Shown here: piece by piece, positions 9,055 through 17,300 of the stretch
Layout: every line of letters begins with the position of its first letter
Numbering within the stretch: position 1 is the first letter of the stretch
NCBI RefSeq assembly: GCF_017873965.1
Contig: NZ_JAGGKT010000014.1
Span: 1 to 64,000 of the forward strand
Origin: Ammoniphilus resinae
GTDB taxonomy: Bacteria; Bacillota; Bacilli; Aneurinibacillales; RAOX-1
DNA: 64,000 nt
Direction of reading: 5' to 3'
Position numbers and translations under genes: made by a program
The notes under the pieces: generated by a model
What the model saw: the letters and a program-made list of their open reading frames with translations, nothing else
Databases searched by the model: none
What the model was told of the DNA's origin: nothing

Positions 9055-9168
9055 TCGATATCTTCTTCAACGAGGACTTGATGGGTAAATTCCCCCAAAA
9101 TATTCGATACATAATAGGTTTATGTGTTACGATAAACTTATCTAAAACGATACAAGAGGAGGGCGCAT

Positions 9169-9603
9169 ATGTCATTTCAAAACCCCGGTTTGGAGGAACG
9201 CAGGGATATTTTAGTAAACGCCAAAACGATTGCGGTTGTTGGTCTCTCAGATAACCCTTATCGCGCCAGTTACATGATTAGTCAAGCCATGCAGCAAAGC
9301 GGTTACCGGATCATTCCAGTGAACCCATCAATCACAGAGGCTCTTGGTGAAAAAGCAGTCCCATCACTAACAGATATAGAAGAGCCGGTAGATGTTATAA
9401 ATGTTTTTCGCCGCAGTGAACATATCATGCCCATTGCAGAAGATGCAGTAAAGTACGGGAAATGTAAAATCTTTTGGCTTCAATCCGGGATTTACAATGA
9501 AGAGGCGGCAAATTATTTAAAGCAACATGGATTCACAGTAATTATGGACCAGTGTATTAAGGTGGATCACGCGATTTTGGTTCGTCCAAATAAGAATCGT
9601 TGA
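9169..9603 (+). CDS. CoA-binding domain protein (YccU type)
   Basis: A 144-residue single-domain Rossmann-fold protein of the CoA_binding_2 family. The nucleotide-binding start TIAVVGLSDNPYRASY lies at about residues 19-34, and the family segments IIPVNP and the late DQCIKVDH are in the expected places. Length matches the family. The ATG follows GAGGAGG. Such proteins bind CoA or acyl-CoA but the cellular role is mostly unknown. It sits at the border between the housekeeping block and the catabolic region. Confidence 0.88.
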   Translation: MSFQNPGLEERRDILVNAKTIAVVGLSDNPYRASYMISQAMQQSGYRIIPVNPSITEALGEKAVPSLTDIEEPVDVINVFRRSEHIMPIAEDAVKYGKCKIFWLQSGIYNEEAANYLKQHGFTVIMDQCIKVDHAILVRPNKNR

Positions 9604-9633
9604 TTTAATCGGAAGTCATTCAAAATCAGGTTA

Positions 9634-9665
9634 GGGGCTAATATAATTAGCAATTCCCCTTTTCT
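9634..9665 (+). terminator. Probable terminator after the CoA-binding protein
   Basis: GGGG plus GCTAAT pair with ATTAGC plus CCCC across a four-base bulge, followed by TTTT. The interrupted stem lowers confidence. Confidence 0.6.
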
Positions 9666-9726
9666 TATGTCCGAAGAAACAGTAAACTTAAGATATCTAA
9701 ACATTATAGAATTGTGAGGGATTCTT

Positions 9727-10791
9727 ATGAAAAAATATGAAATTGCTGTGTTGCCTGGGGATGGGATCGGTAAAGAAGTGGTTCCTCCTGCCTTGGAAGT
9801 CTTACAGACGGTAGCTGATATTCATGGTGGTTTTCAATTTGAATTTACTGAATTCCCGTGGAGTTGTGACTATTACGCAGAACATGGAAAGATGCTGCCT
9901 GACGATGGTTTGGAAATTTTAAAAGGGTTTGAAGGAATCTTTCTTGGTGCGGTAGGGAATCCCAAAATTATTCCGGACCACGTGTCTTTATGGGGGCTTT
10001 TAATTAAAATTCGCCGGGAATTCGAGCAGGTTATTAACATTCGTCCAGCAAAGTTCTTTAAAGGATTAAGATCTCCTTTACTAAATCCTAGTGACTTCGA
10101 CCTCATTGTTGTCCGTGAAAATAGTGAAGGGGAGTATAGTGAAGTAGGTGGTCGTATTCACAAAGGTGAAAACGAAATGGCCATTCAAAATGCTATTTTC
10201 ACCAGAATTGGATCTGAAAGAGCGATGCGCTTTGCTTTTGAATTAGCGAAAAAACGTCGCGGACATGTAACCTCGGCAACGAAATCAAATGGAATTTTCC
10301 ACTCTATGCCTTTTTGGGACGAAGTATTTAGCGATGTAAAAGCAGACTATCCGGATATTAAAACAGATGCTTATCACATTGATGCGTTGGCAGCGTTTTT
10401 TGTGACTCGTCCACAGATTTTTGATGTCATCGTCGCCAGTAATTTATTTGGGGATATCCTCACGGATATTGGTGGGGCCATTATGGGAAGTATCGGTATA
10501 GCTCCTGCTGCCAATATTAATTTGAACGGAAAATATCCATCGATGTTTGAACCGGTTCATGGCTCCGCCCCAGATATATACGGAAAAAACATCGCTAATC
10601 CGATCGGACAGATCTGGACAGCGAAAATGATGCTAGACCACTTCGGGTATGATGAAGCTGGTAAGCTGTTGCTCGATGCCATCGGGGACAGTATCAAGTC
10701 GGGCCACATCACACGAGACATTGGTGGGCAGCTCTCTACACGTGAGGCAGCAGATGCAATTATTAATAACTTTAAGAAAAGAGCAAACTAA
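9727..10791 (+). CDS. Tartrate / D-malate dehydrogenase-like decarboxylating enzyme
   Basis: NAD-dependent oxidative decarboxylase of the isocitrate / isopropylmalate dehydrogenase superfamily, 354 residues. IAVLPGDGIGKEVVP is at the N terminus, VRENSEGEYSEVGG near residue 128 carries the substrate loop typical of tartrate dehydrogenase / D-malate dehydrogenase (TtuC, YcsA, DmlA) rather than LeuB, and the C-terminal FEPVHGSAPDIYGKNIANP block binds NAD. Likely products are pyruvate from D-malate or glycerate from tartrate. It is followed 29 bases later by a DUF3870 gene. The exact substrate is not decided by the sequence. Confidence 0.85.
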   Translation: MKKYEIAVLPGDGIGKEVVPPALEVLQTVADIHGGFQFEFTEFPWSCDYYAEHGKMLPDDGLEILKGFEGIFLGAVGNPKIIPDHVSLWGLLIKIRREFEQVINIRPAKFFKGLRSPLLNPSDFDLIVVRENSEGEYSEVGGRIHKGENEMAIQNAIFTRIGSERAMRFAFELAKKRRGHVTSATKSNGIFHSMPFWDEVFSDVKADYPDIKTDAYHIDALAAFFVTRPQIFDVIVASNLFGDILTDIGGAIMGSIGIAPAANINLNGKYPSMFEPVHGSAPDIYGKNIANPIGQIWTAKMMLDHFGYDEAGKLLLDAIGDSIKSGHITRDIGGQLSTREAADAIINNFKKRAN

Positions 10792-10820
10792 GATTTCATC
10801 ATAATAGGGAAGTGTAGGAA

Positions 10821-11144
10821 ATGCAAAATAGAACGATCTTTATGGCTGGACATGCCAAATTGCCGCAGGGAATGGCAGCGAAAAGCGTATTCGAAACGTT
10901 AACCATTACAGCTGAGTTGGACTGCAAATACGGGGTAATTATTGATGCTTCATGCACTTTGGCTACCGAGCATGGCCGCGATTTTGTGGGTCGTTTGTTA
11001 AGAGGATATAGCTTAAGGGACGATTACGAAACATTGGTTAAAAACTTTCAGGAACATTATAAAGGAAAAGCGCAAAATGCTCTCCTTGCAGCATTGAAAG
11101 ATTTACACGCACAATTCGAAATCCATGACGCTAAGAAAAATTAA
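10821..11144 (+). CDS. DUF3870 domain protein
   Basis: A 107-residue cytosolic protein matching my recollection of the DUF3870 family: a Gly-His-Ala-Lys-Leu-Pro start, the central ASCTLATEHGRDFV segment and a C-terminal helix ending in ALLAALKDLHAQFE. The central cysteine is notable but its role is unknown. It follows the tartrate/D-malate dehydrogenase gene after 29 bases and precedes a terminator, so the two form an operon. Function is unknown. Confidence 0.75.
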   Translation: MQNRTIFMAGHAKLPQGMAAKSVFETLTITAELDCKYGVIIDASCTLATEHGRDFVGRLLRGYSLRDDYETLVKNFQEHYKGKAQNALLAALKDLHAQFEIHDAKKN

Positions 11145-11161
11145 TCGCACTTAAACTTATC

Positions 11162-11198
11162 AACCCCCTGGTAGCATTAAATACCAGGGGGTTATTTA
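11162..11198 (+). terminator. Terminator after DUF3870 gene
   Basis: AACCCCCTGGTA pairs perfectly with TACCAGGGGGTT (loop GCATTAAA). The downstream tract is only ATTTACG, so termination efficiency may be moderate. Confidence 0.82.
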
Positions 11199-11216
11199 CG
11201 CACTTGCAAAATATTT

Positions 11217-11245
11217 TTAGAATGTTTCCAGTTTTCTTGTATAAT
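11217..11245 (+). promoter_or_regulatory. Sigma-A promoter for the SDR / enoyl-CoA hydratase pair
   Basis: TTAGAA (11217-11222), 17 bases, TATAAT (11240-11245). A second TATAAT occurs at 11251-11256. Confidence 0.6.
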
Positions 11246-11276
11246 GATTATATAATCTATTATTGGAGGGGAAGAT

Positions 11277-12026
11277 ATGCTTTCATTAGATGGAAAGGTC
11301 GTATTAATTACAGGAGCAAGTTCCGGGATTGGACGAGCTTCGGCGGAGCTCATGGCAAGTCTTGGAGCGAAAGTTGTATTAAATTATTTGCATAACGAAC
11401 AAGGGGTGCATGAAGCACAGGATAGAATTAAAGCAAACGGAGGGACCGCCCTGGTGATCAGAGCAGATGTTACGAAAAAAGCGGAGGTTGATCGGATGGT
11501 AGCGGAAGCTTTAGAAGCTTTTGGTGCCATTCATGTACTGGTGAATAATGCAGGAGCGGCTATCAAAAGGAGCCCGTTTATGGAAATAACCGAAGAGCTG
11601 TGGGATCAAACCTATGATTTAAATGTGAAAAGCATTCTCCTTTGCTCGCAGGCTGTCTTGAAGGATATGCTTGCCAGGGGCAGCGGAAAAATCATTAATG
11701 TGTCCTCTGTTGCAGCAAGAATCGGAGGTGGGGGAGAGAGTGTTCATTACGCTTCAGCAAAGGGGGCTGTGAGTACGATGACAGTCGGCATGTCAAGAGA
11801 ATTTGCTGCCAAAGGCATCATCGTGAATGGCGTCGCACCCGGCGTCATTGAGACCCCTTTTCAAGAAAAATATTCGACGAAAGAGCGTCTCGACCGGATT
11901 ATTCCTACGATTCCTTTGAAGCGTTCCGGGACATCAGAAGAAATTGCACAGTCGATTGCTTTCCTGGCATCAGATGCTTCAAATTACATATTAGGAGAAA
12001 TCATAACTGTCAGTGGGGGCAGATAA
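11277..12026 (+). CDS. Short-chain dehydrogenase/reductase (FabG-like)
   Basis: NAD(P)-dependent oxidoreductase, 249 residues. The cofactor motif TGASSGIG is at residues 12-19, NNAG near residue 89, the catalytic Ser in INVSSVAAR and the canonical YASAK near residues 155-159. The C-terminal SGGR ends the classical fold. Start ATG follows GGAGGGG. The next gene starts 40 bases downstream and encodes an enoyl-CoA hydratase, so a hydroxyacyl-CoA or related hydroxy acid may be the substrate. FabG-type annotation is by similarity only. Confidence 0.88.
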   Translation: MLSLDGKVVLITGASSGIGRASAELMASLGAKVVLNYLHNEQGVHEAQDRIKANGGTALVIRADVTKKAEVDRMVAEALEAFGAIHVLVNNAGAAIKRSPFMEITEELWDQTYDLNVKSILLCSQAVLKDMLARGSGKIINVSSVAARIGGGGESVHYASAKGAVSTMTVGMSREFAAKGIIVNGVAPGVIETPFQEKYSTKERLDRIIPTIPLKRSGTSEEIAQSIAFLASDASNYILGEIITVSGGR

Positions 12027-12066
12027 TGAAAAACATAGAGTAGTCAAACTAGGAGGAGGGGTGGAG

Positions 12067-12852
12067 ATGGAGCAAAAACCAGTTCTTTTGGAGAAGTACG
12101 GACATATAGGAATCATTAAATTAAACAGACCCAATGAGCTCAATGCCCTCAATTTTTCCTTGTTGGTTGAATTAGGAGAGATCATTGAACAGTTGAAACA
12201 GAGCACGAAGGAAATTCGAGTTGTCTTAATTACTGCAGAAGGGCGGGCGTTTTGTGCAGGAGCGGATTTAAAAGAACGCAGAACATTGAACGAACAGGAG
12301 GTTCGGCGAAATCTGCGAACGACAAAGGACGTATTTTCGGCGTTGGAAAAACTGGAACAACCCACAATTGCTGCCATCAATGGATATGCCTTTGGAGGGG
12401 GGCTCGAGATGGCGCTTGCCTGCGACTTTCGCTTTGCTGTTAAGGAAGTGAAACTAGGATTGCCAGAAGTGAGTTTGGGGATTATTCCGGGAGCAGGCGG
12501 GACCCAGCGATTGGCACGTTTAATTGGTGTATCCAAAGCGAAAGAATTGATCCTGACGGCTAGAAAAATATCAGCTGAACAGGCGCTTTCATACGGAATC
12601 CTTACTGGTACAGCAGATTCACACGCGAGTCTTTTAGAAATGTGTACCGAATTGGCCAACGAAATTGCCAGAAATGCACCATTGGCAGTATATCAGGCGA
12701 AATTTGCGATCAGCAAAGGAATCGACACCGATTTACAAACAGGTTTAGATCTGGAAGCAAAGGCTTACGAGGTCATTATACCGACAAAGGATCGGATGGA
12801 GGCTTTGGAAGCTTTTAAAGAGAAGAGAAAACCAAATTTTCGTGGTGAATAA
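12067..12852 (+). CDS. Enoyl-CoA hydratase/isomerase family protein
   Basis: Crotonase-fold enzyme acting on acyl-CoA thioesters, 261 residues from the ATG that follows AGGAGGAGGGG; the frame runs 18 codons further up without a ribosome site. The oxyanion-hole segments are visible: AFCAGADLKE near residue 62 and YAFGGGLEMALACDFR near residue 107. The glutamate in GLPEVSLGIIPGAGGTQRL fits the two acidic catalytic positions of true hydratases. It pairs with the upstream SDR, the usual hydration/oxidation combination. Substrate unknown. Confidence 0.88.
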   Translation: MEQKPVLLEKYGHIGIIKLNRPNELNALNFSLLVELGEIIEQLKQSTKEIRVVLITAEGRAFCAGADLKERRTLNEQEVRRNLRTTKDVFSALEKLEQPTIAAINGYAFGGGLEMALACDFRFAVKEVKLGLPEVSLGIIPGAGGTQRLARLIGVSKAKELILTARKISAEQALSYGILTGTADSHASLLEMCTELANEIARNAPLAVYQAKFAISKGIDTDLQTGLDLEAKAYEVIIPTKDRMEALEAFKEKRKPNFRGE

Positions 12853-12856
12853 ACTT

Positions 12857-12896
12857 AAAAGGGAGCCAAAGGTGTCATACCTTGGCTCCCTTTTTT
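12857..12896 (+). terminator. Terminator after enoyl-CoA hydratase
   Basis: AAGGGAGCCAAAGG pairs with CCTTGGCTCCCTT (one bulged A) followed by TTTTTT. Confidence 0.93.
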
Positions 12897-13030
12897 CTTA
12901 CTTTTCCTTAACTACATAAGTACTTTCCAAAAGTTACAATATCTTTACTTAGTTTCGTTTTAATACGAACCTTTAGAAATATTGTATAATTTGAACAAGA
13001 GTAAATTATTTAAACAGAGGGGGAAGTTTA

Positions 13031-14113
13031 ATGTTAAAAAGAAAGACACGCCTGTATTCGACAGCATTTCTTACACTATCTTTAGCTTTATCTTTAACCG
13101 CATGCGGAGGTGGCAGTGAACCATCCTCTACTGAAGCACCAAAAGACTCAGGAAATTCAGGGAATCAAGCTTCCTCGAGTAGTTCCTCTGAAAAAAGTGG
13201 TGAGCCTCGCTTATCCTTCCGGATTGCTTTCCCTTCTGGTAAGGGGTCTATGCTGTATGAAGCAGCTGATTTGTACAAAAAGAAAGTCGAGGAAAAATCC
13301 AATGGAGCCATTGAGGTTAAGATATTTCCCGATGGTCAGTTAGGAAAGGATTTGGCTGTATTAGATGCGCTGAAACTTGGTTCCATTGAAATGTCTGTTC
13401 CTTCTTCAGTTATGGCGACAAAATCCCCTGAATTTGGGGTGTTTGATATTCCGTTCTTGTTTGAGGACCGTACAAAGGTAGCACAGATTGCTCATGGAGA
13501 GATTTGGGAGAAAGATCTAAAAGGATTACTTCCACAGCATGGACTTGTTGGTTTAGGCTTCTGGGAGAATGGTTTCCGCCAAATTACGAATAACAAGCAT
13601 CCAATCAACACCCCAGCCGATCTTGCTGGACTAAAGATTCGTGTGCCAGATAGTAAAGTTCGCGTAGCGATGTTTAAAGAAATTGGCGCTAACCCGACGC
13701 CGATGGACTTTAGTGAAGTATTTACAGCCTTACAGCAAGGTGTTGTAGATGGACAAGAGAATCCACTTCCAACAATCAAGGGCGGGAAACTTGAAGAAGT
13801 GCAAAAGTATATGTCGATTACCAATCATACTTACACACCGGCCTTCCTAGTAGCGAGTAAAGTATGGTTTGACAAATTATCCCCTGAGGACCAAAAGTTT
13901 TTAACTGATGTGGCTAATGAAGTTGGTGATGATATTCGTAAGCTCGGCGAAGAAGAAGATACAAAACTGCTTGACTACTTCAAGGAAAAAGGGCTAGAGA
14001 TTAATACTGCTAATATTAAGTCTTTCAAGGAAGAAACAAAACCGGTTGTTAAATTGCTTGAAGACAAGATCGACCCAGCATTTATTGAGAAAGTGGTCAA
14101 GGCAGCCGAATAG
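13031..14113 (+). CDS. dctP: TRAP transporter substrate-binding lipoprotein DctP
   Basis: Extracytoplasmic solute receptor of a DctPQM TRAP transporter, 360 residues. It begins with a lipoprotein signal ending in the LTACGG lipobox (Cys at residue 25), a Ser-rich linker to about residue 55, then a DctP domain. The conserved Arg of the carboxylate clamp lies in the GLKIRVPDSKV segment near residue 215, and the following FTALQQGVVDGQENP block is diagnostic. GAGGGGG precedes the ATG. TATAAT at 12985-12990 lacks a good -35 box, which suits activator control by the convergent DctS/DctR system. Substrate: a C4-dicarboxylate or similar acid, inferred. Confidence 0.92.
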   Translation: MLKRKTRLYSTAFLTLSLALSLTACGGGSEPSSTEAPKDSGNSGNQASSSSSSEKSGEPRLSFRIAFPSGKGSMLYEAADLYKKKVEEKSNGAIEVKIFPDGQLGKDLAVLDALKLGSIEMSVPSSVMATKSPEFGVFDIPFLFEDRTKVAQIAHGEIWEKDLKGLLPQHGLVGLGFWENGFRQITNNKHPINTPADLAGLKIRVPDSKVRVAMFKEIGANPTPMDFSEVFTALQQGVVDGQENPLPTIKGGKLEEVQKYMSITNHTYTPAFLVASKVWFDKLSPEDQKFLTDVANEVGDDIRKLGEEEDTKLLDYFKEKGLEINTANIKSFKEETKPVVKLLEDKIDPAFIEKVVKAAE

Positions 14114-14130
14114 GAACTGATTGGAAATAT

Positions 14131-14166
14131 CCAAGGTCACCCTAAGCAGAAAAAGGGTGGCCTTGG
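14131..14166 (+). other. Intercistronic hairpin between dctP and dctQ
   Basis: CCAAGGTCACCCT pairs with AGGGTGGCCTTGG (one G-T pair), giving a 13-bp stem with a 10-base loop and no T-run. Such hairpins protect the upstream mRNA or attenuate read-through, so receptor is made in excess of permease. That role is inferred from position. Confidence 0.7.
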
Positions 14167-14189
14167 TACTAGGGGAGGTTATGTGAAAG

Positions 14190-14708
14190 ATGGAATCCTT
14201 GGTTCAAGGAATTCTCAAATGTGTTAAAGCAATTATTGTTGTTCTAATGTTTGGCATGATTATTACGGTAAGTTATGGGGTGTTCACTCGCTATGTTTTG
14301 CATGATGCAGCGGTTTGGACAGGGGAAATATCAGGGTATATTCTAGTTTGGATTACCTTTCTCGGTTCTGCTTGGGCGGTGTTTGAAAAGAGTCATATCT
14401 CTTTCGATGCCCTTCTTGAAAAAATGCCAAGAACGATCAACATCATTATTCAACTAGTCTTTAACCTAAGTATGATTACTTTTGTAGCTATTCTTACTTA
14501 TTATGGATTTATTGTTACAGGAAATGCGCTGCATGATGAAATGCTGACATTACCTTTCACTAAGGCATTAGTTTATGGGATTGTACCGGTTAGCGGAATA
14601 CTGATGATTTTAGCCTTTTTAATCCAAATTGCGCAGCTCTTTTCGGTTAAGGCTGACGAAAGCGCTACCAAATCCACAACCGAGTTCAAGATTGATACAT
14701 TACAGTAG
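14190..14708 (+). CDS. dctQ: TRAP transporter small permease DctQ
   Basis: Four-helix membrane subunit, 172 residues, of the DctPQM transporter. Hydrophobic segments lie at about residues 13-33, 47-65, 86-108 and 127-150. The RYVLHDAAVWTGEISGYILVWITFLGSAWA region carries the conserved Trp-Glu pair of DctQ proteins. It lies between the receptor gene and the large permease gene, 15 bases from the latter. The start has GGGAGG upstream. Confidence 0.9.
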   Translation: MESLVQGILKCVKAIIVVLMFGMIITVSYGVFTRYVLHDAAVWTGEISGYILVWITFLGSAWAVFEKSHISFDALLEKMPRTINIIIQLVFNLSMITFVAILTYYGFIVTGNALHDEMLTLPFTKALVYGIVPVSGILMILAFLIQIAQLFSVKADESATKSTTEFKIDTLQ

Positions 14709-14723
14709 AAGGGAGAATAAGAT

Positions 14724-16007
14724 ATGGCCTTAACGATGATTGGCGGTTTGCTAGCCTTGGTTATTTTTGGAATGCCAATTGGATTTGCACTTGCAGTAAT
14801 TGGCCTCATTCTACTGTTGATCGCAGGCACGGTCCCACTTAATATTATTCCTGTTGTGGTCACAGAAGGGGCGAATAATTTTCCCTTGCTTGCCATTCCA
14901 TTATTTATGGTTGCTGGGGAATTGATGAATGCTTGTGATCTTTCTAGAAGATTAATAAATTTTGCTTCTAGTTTAATCGGTTTTGTAAGAGGAGGCTTAG
15001 CCCATGTGACCGTTGTTACCTCGATGTTCTTCGCTGAGATTTCCGGATCCGCTGTTGCCGACGCGGCAGCCTTAGGTAGTGTCATTATTCCAGAGATGAA
15101 GAAAAAGGGGTATCCGGCAGGATTTGCAGCTGCCCTCGTATCATGTGCCTCAACGATGGCGATTTTGATCCCTCCGAGTATTTCCATGATTTTGTACGGG
15201 GTAATTGCCCAGGTAAACGTAGCCAAGATGTTTATGGCAGGGATCATTCCTGGTCTGATGGTTGGGATATCCTTGATGGTTTTGTCCTATATATTTGCGG
15301 TCAAGAAGGGATTCCAAGTAGAAACAAAGTTTTCTCCTAAAAATGTGTGGGTTTCATTTAAAGAGGCTTTCTGGGCATTAAGTTTGCCGATCGTTATTTT
15401 GGGAGGGATTCTTGGCGGGATCTTCACCCCAACAGAAGCGGCAGCAGCAGCTGTTGTAACTGCATTATTTGTAGGTATGGTCATCTATAGAAAATTGACT
15501 TTTAAAGAATTGCCACATGTAATGTTAGAGGCAGCGAAGCAAACCGCGATCGTTATGTTCATCATTGCGACCTCAGCACTTGTCGGATGGTTTTTGACCA
15601 ACGAGCAGATACCGCAAGCGTTGGCAGAATCTATTATGTCCGTAACGCAAAATAAATGGCTTATTCTGGCTTTGTTTAACATTTTATTCCTAATTGTTGG
15701 AATGGTCCTTCATGCCTCAGCTGCGATCATCATGCTTGTTCCGATCTTAATGCCTTTGGTTCACGAGGTTGGCATTGATCCGATCCACTTTGGGATTGTT
15801 TTGACTATGAATCTAGGAATCGGTCAGCAGACACCGCCTGTTGCTTCCGTGCTACTGACAACATGTTCAGTGGGAAATGTAACATTGATGCAAGTATTGC
15901 CTTATTTAAAATATTTCCTTGCTGCAATGCTTCTAGTACTTGCGCTTATAACCTATATTCCATGGCTAAGTTTGGTTGTACCTGATATAATAGGAATGAG
16001 TAATTAG
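14724..16007 (+). CDS. dctM: TRAP transporter large permease DctM
   Basis: Sodium-coupled translocation subunit, 427 residues with about 12 membrane segments. The family strings GMPIGFALAVIG at the start, FFAEISGSAVADAAALGSVIIPEM near residues 105-126, IPPSISMILYG and GGIFTPTEAAA are all present and match DctM. It is the third gene of dctPQM and is followed after 12 bases by a gamma-carbonic-anhydrase-like gene in the same operon. Confidence 0.94.
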   Translation: MALTMIGGLLALVIFGMPIGFALAVIGLILLLIAGTVPLNIIPVVVTEGANNFPLLAIPLFMVAGELMNACDLSRRLINFASSLIGFVRGGLAHVTVVTSMFFAEISGSAVADAAALGSVIIPEMKKKGYPAGFAAALVSCASTMAILIPPSISMILYGVIAQVNVAKMFMAGIIPGLMVGISLMVLSYIFAVKKGFQVETKFSPKNVWVSFKEAFWALSLPIVILGGILGGIFTPTEAAAAAVVTALFVGMVIYRKLTFKELPHVMLEAAKQTAIVMFIIATSALVGWFLTNEQIPQALAESIMSVTQNKWLILALFNILFLIVGMVLHASAAIIMLVPILMPLVHEVGIDPIHFGIVLTMNLGIGQQTPPVASVLLTTCSVGNVTLMQVLPYLKYFLAAMLLVLALITYIPWLSLVVPDIIGMSN

Positions 16008-16019
16008 AATAGGAGGAAA

Positions 16020-16538
16020 ATGATGAATTATTCGTATGAGGGAAAGAAACCAAAGCTTGATGAAACTGTATACGTTGCACCAGGAGCACAGTTGATTGGG
16101 GATATTGTTGCCGGAAAAGAATCTAGTATTTGGTTTAATACTGTACTTCGCGGTGATAACGCTACTATAACGATAGGTGAAAGAGTTAATATCCAAGATG
16201 GATCAATCTGTCATGTTGATCCGGGTATGCCCCTTACTCTCGAAGATGATGTTTCGGTAGGGCATCAGGTTATTCTTCACGGTTGCACAGTAAGAAAGGG
16301 TGCTCTTATTGGAATGGGAGCTACCATCCTTAACAATGCTGAAATAGGAGAGTATGCGTTGGTTGCAGCGGGTTCACTGGTGTCCGAAGGGAAGAAAATT
16401 CCCCCTCGTACACTTGTAATGGGTGTACCGGCGAAGGTTGTGCGTGAACTTACGGAAAAGGATTTAGAAATGTTAAAGTCAACGACTAGACATTACGCGG
16501 AAAAAGGAAAAAAATATATTGCCGAAGAAATTTTTTAA
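16020..16538 (+). CDS. Gamma-class carbonic anhydrase-like hexapeptide-repeat protein
   Basis: Left-handed beta-helix protein of the YrdA/PaaY group, 172 residues. Three histidines expected to hold a metal are visible in ICHVD and in GHQVILHG (near residues 65, 81 and 86). AGGAGG precedes two adjacent ATG codons. It is the fourth gene of the TRAP operon, with a 12-base gap after dctM and a strong terminator after it. Relatives are carbonic anhydrases or acyl-CoA thioesterases (PaaY), so a link to CO2/bicarbonate or CoA turnover is possible; the reaction is not settled by sequence. Confidence 0.85.
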   Translation: MMNYSYEGKKPKLDETVYVAPGAQLIGDIVAGKESSIWFNTVLRGDNATITIGERVNIQDGSICHVDPGMPLTLEDDVSVGHQVILHGCTVRKGALIGMGATILNNAEIGEYALVAAGSLVSEGKKIPPRTLVMGVPAKVVRELTEKDLEMLKSTTRHYAEKGKKYIAEEIF

Positions 16539-16576
16539 AAAAAGCTGCAGCTTAATTTAAGCTGCAGCTTTTTTTT
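16536..16576. terminator. Bidirectional terminator between TRAP operon and dctR
   Basis: AAGCTGCAGCTTAA pairs with TTTAAGCTGCAGCTT, with A-run on the left and T-run on the right. Each arm is itself a palindrome. Confidence 0.92.
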
Positions 16577-17276
16577 AAGTGCGAATCACCCGATAAAGCT
16601 TCGTCGGCCGGCCCTGGCTTGAATACTTTAAATCTAAAATAATTTCATTAATTTCAGCGAGGTATTCTAGGTACTTCCGCGTAGTAATCCGTGATAACTG
16701 CACGTAATTGGAAATATCTTGTGCGGAAAGGGGCTGATCGGAACCTTGCAGGGTTTCGCGAATAAGATTAAGAGTTATTGGGTCAATTCCTTTCGGTAAT
16801 GATTCTTCTTCTTCCTTTTCCTTTTCCTTTTCTTTTTCTTTATCCGCAAAAGATTGAAGGGAATCAATTCCCCTTTGATTTAACGGCTGCATGGTACGAA
16901 ACATTGTGTAACGTTTCTTATATATAAGCAGGGCGTTATGTAAGCGGTTAAAATCATAGGGTTTCAAAATAAAATCAACAACCCCAAGACGCATTGCTTC
17001 TTCAACAATTTCCGGTGAATCAGCAGCTGTTATCATAATGACGTCACATTTGATTCCAGCAGCTCGAATTTTTCTAAGCAACTCCACTCCATTGAAAGAT
17101 GGCATGTATACATCCAATAAGAGCAGGTCAACGGGTTCTTCCTCTAAGATATGTAATGCGTCAGTACCGTTCCTAGCTACTCCGGCAAGCTGAAAGGAAT
17201 CTATCTTTTCCAAAAACTTACGATTAATGTTCAATACCATAGGGTCATCTTCAACGATTAGTGTACGTATTAACAT
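16575..17276 (-). CDS. dctR: Two-component response regulator, DctR/CitB family
   Basis: Cytosolic transcription regulator, 233 residues. The receiver domain (residues 1-120) has the acidic pair EDD at 9-11, the phosphorylation Asp in LLLLDVYMP near residue 55 and the conserved Lys in LKPYD near residue 106. A Lys-Glu repeat linker (about residues 147-160) leads to a winged-helix domain with HTH at about 180-205. This layout matches regulators of C4-dicarboxylate and citrate uptake (DctR, CitT, MalR). It is 24 bases downstream of its sensor kinase gene and convergent with the dctPQM operon it probably controls. Confidence 0.9.
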   Translation of the reverse strand: MLIRTLIVEDDPMVLNINRKFLEKIDSFQLAGVARNGTDALHILEEEPVDLLLLDVYMPSFNGVELLRKIRAAGIKCDVIMITAADSPEIVEEAMRLGVVDFILKPYDFNRLHNALLIYKKRYTMFRTMQPLNQRGIDSLQSFADKEKEKEKEKEEEESLPKGIDPITLNLIRETLQGSDQPLSAQDISNYVQLSRITTRKYLEYLAEINEIILDLKYSSQGRPTKLYRVIRT

Positions 17277-17300
17277 AATCTCCCCCCTTAATTCTATCTA

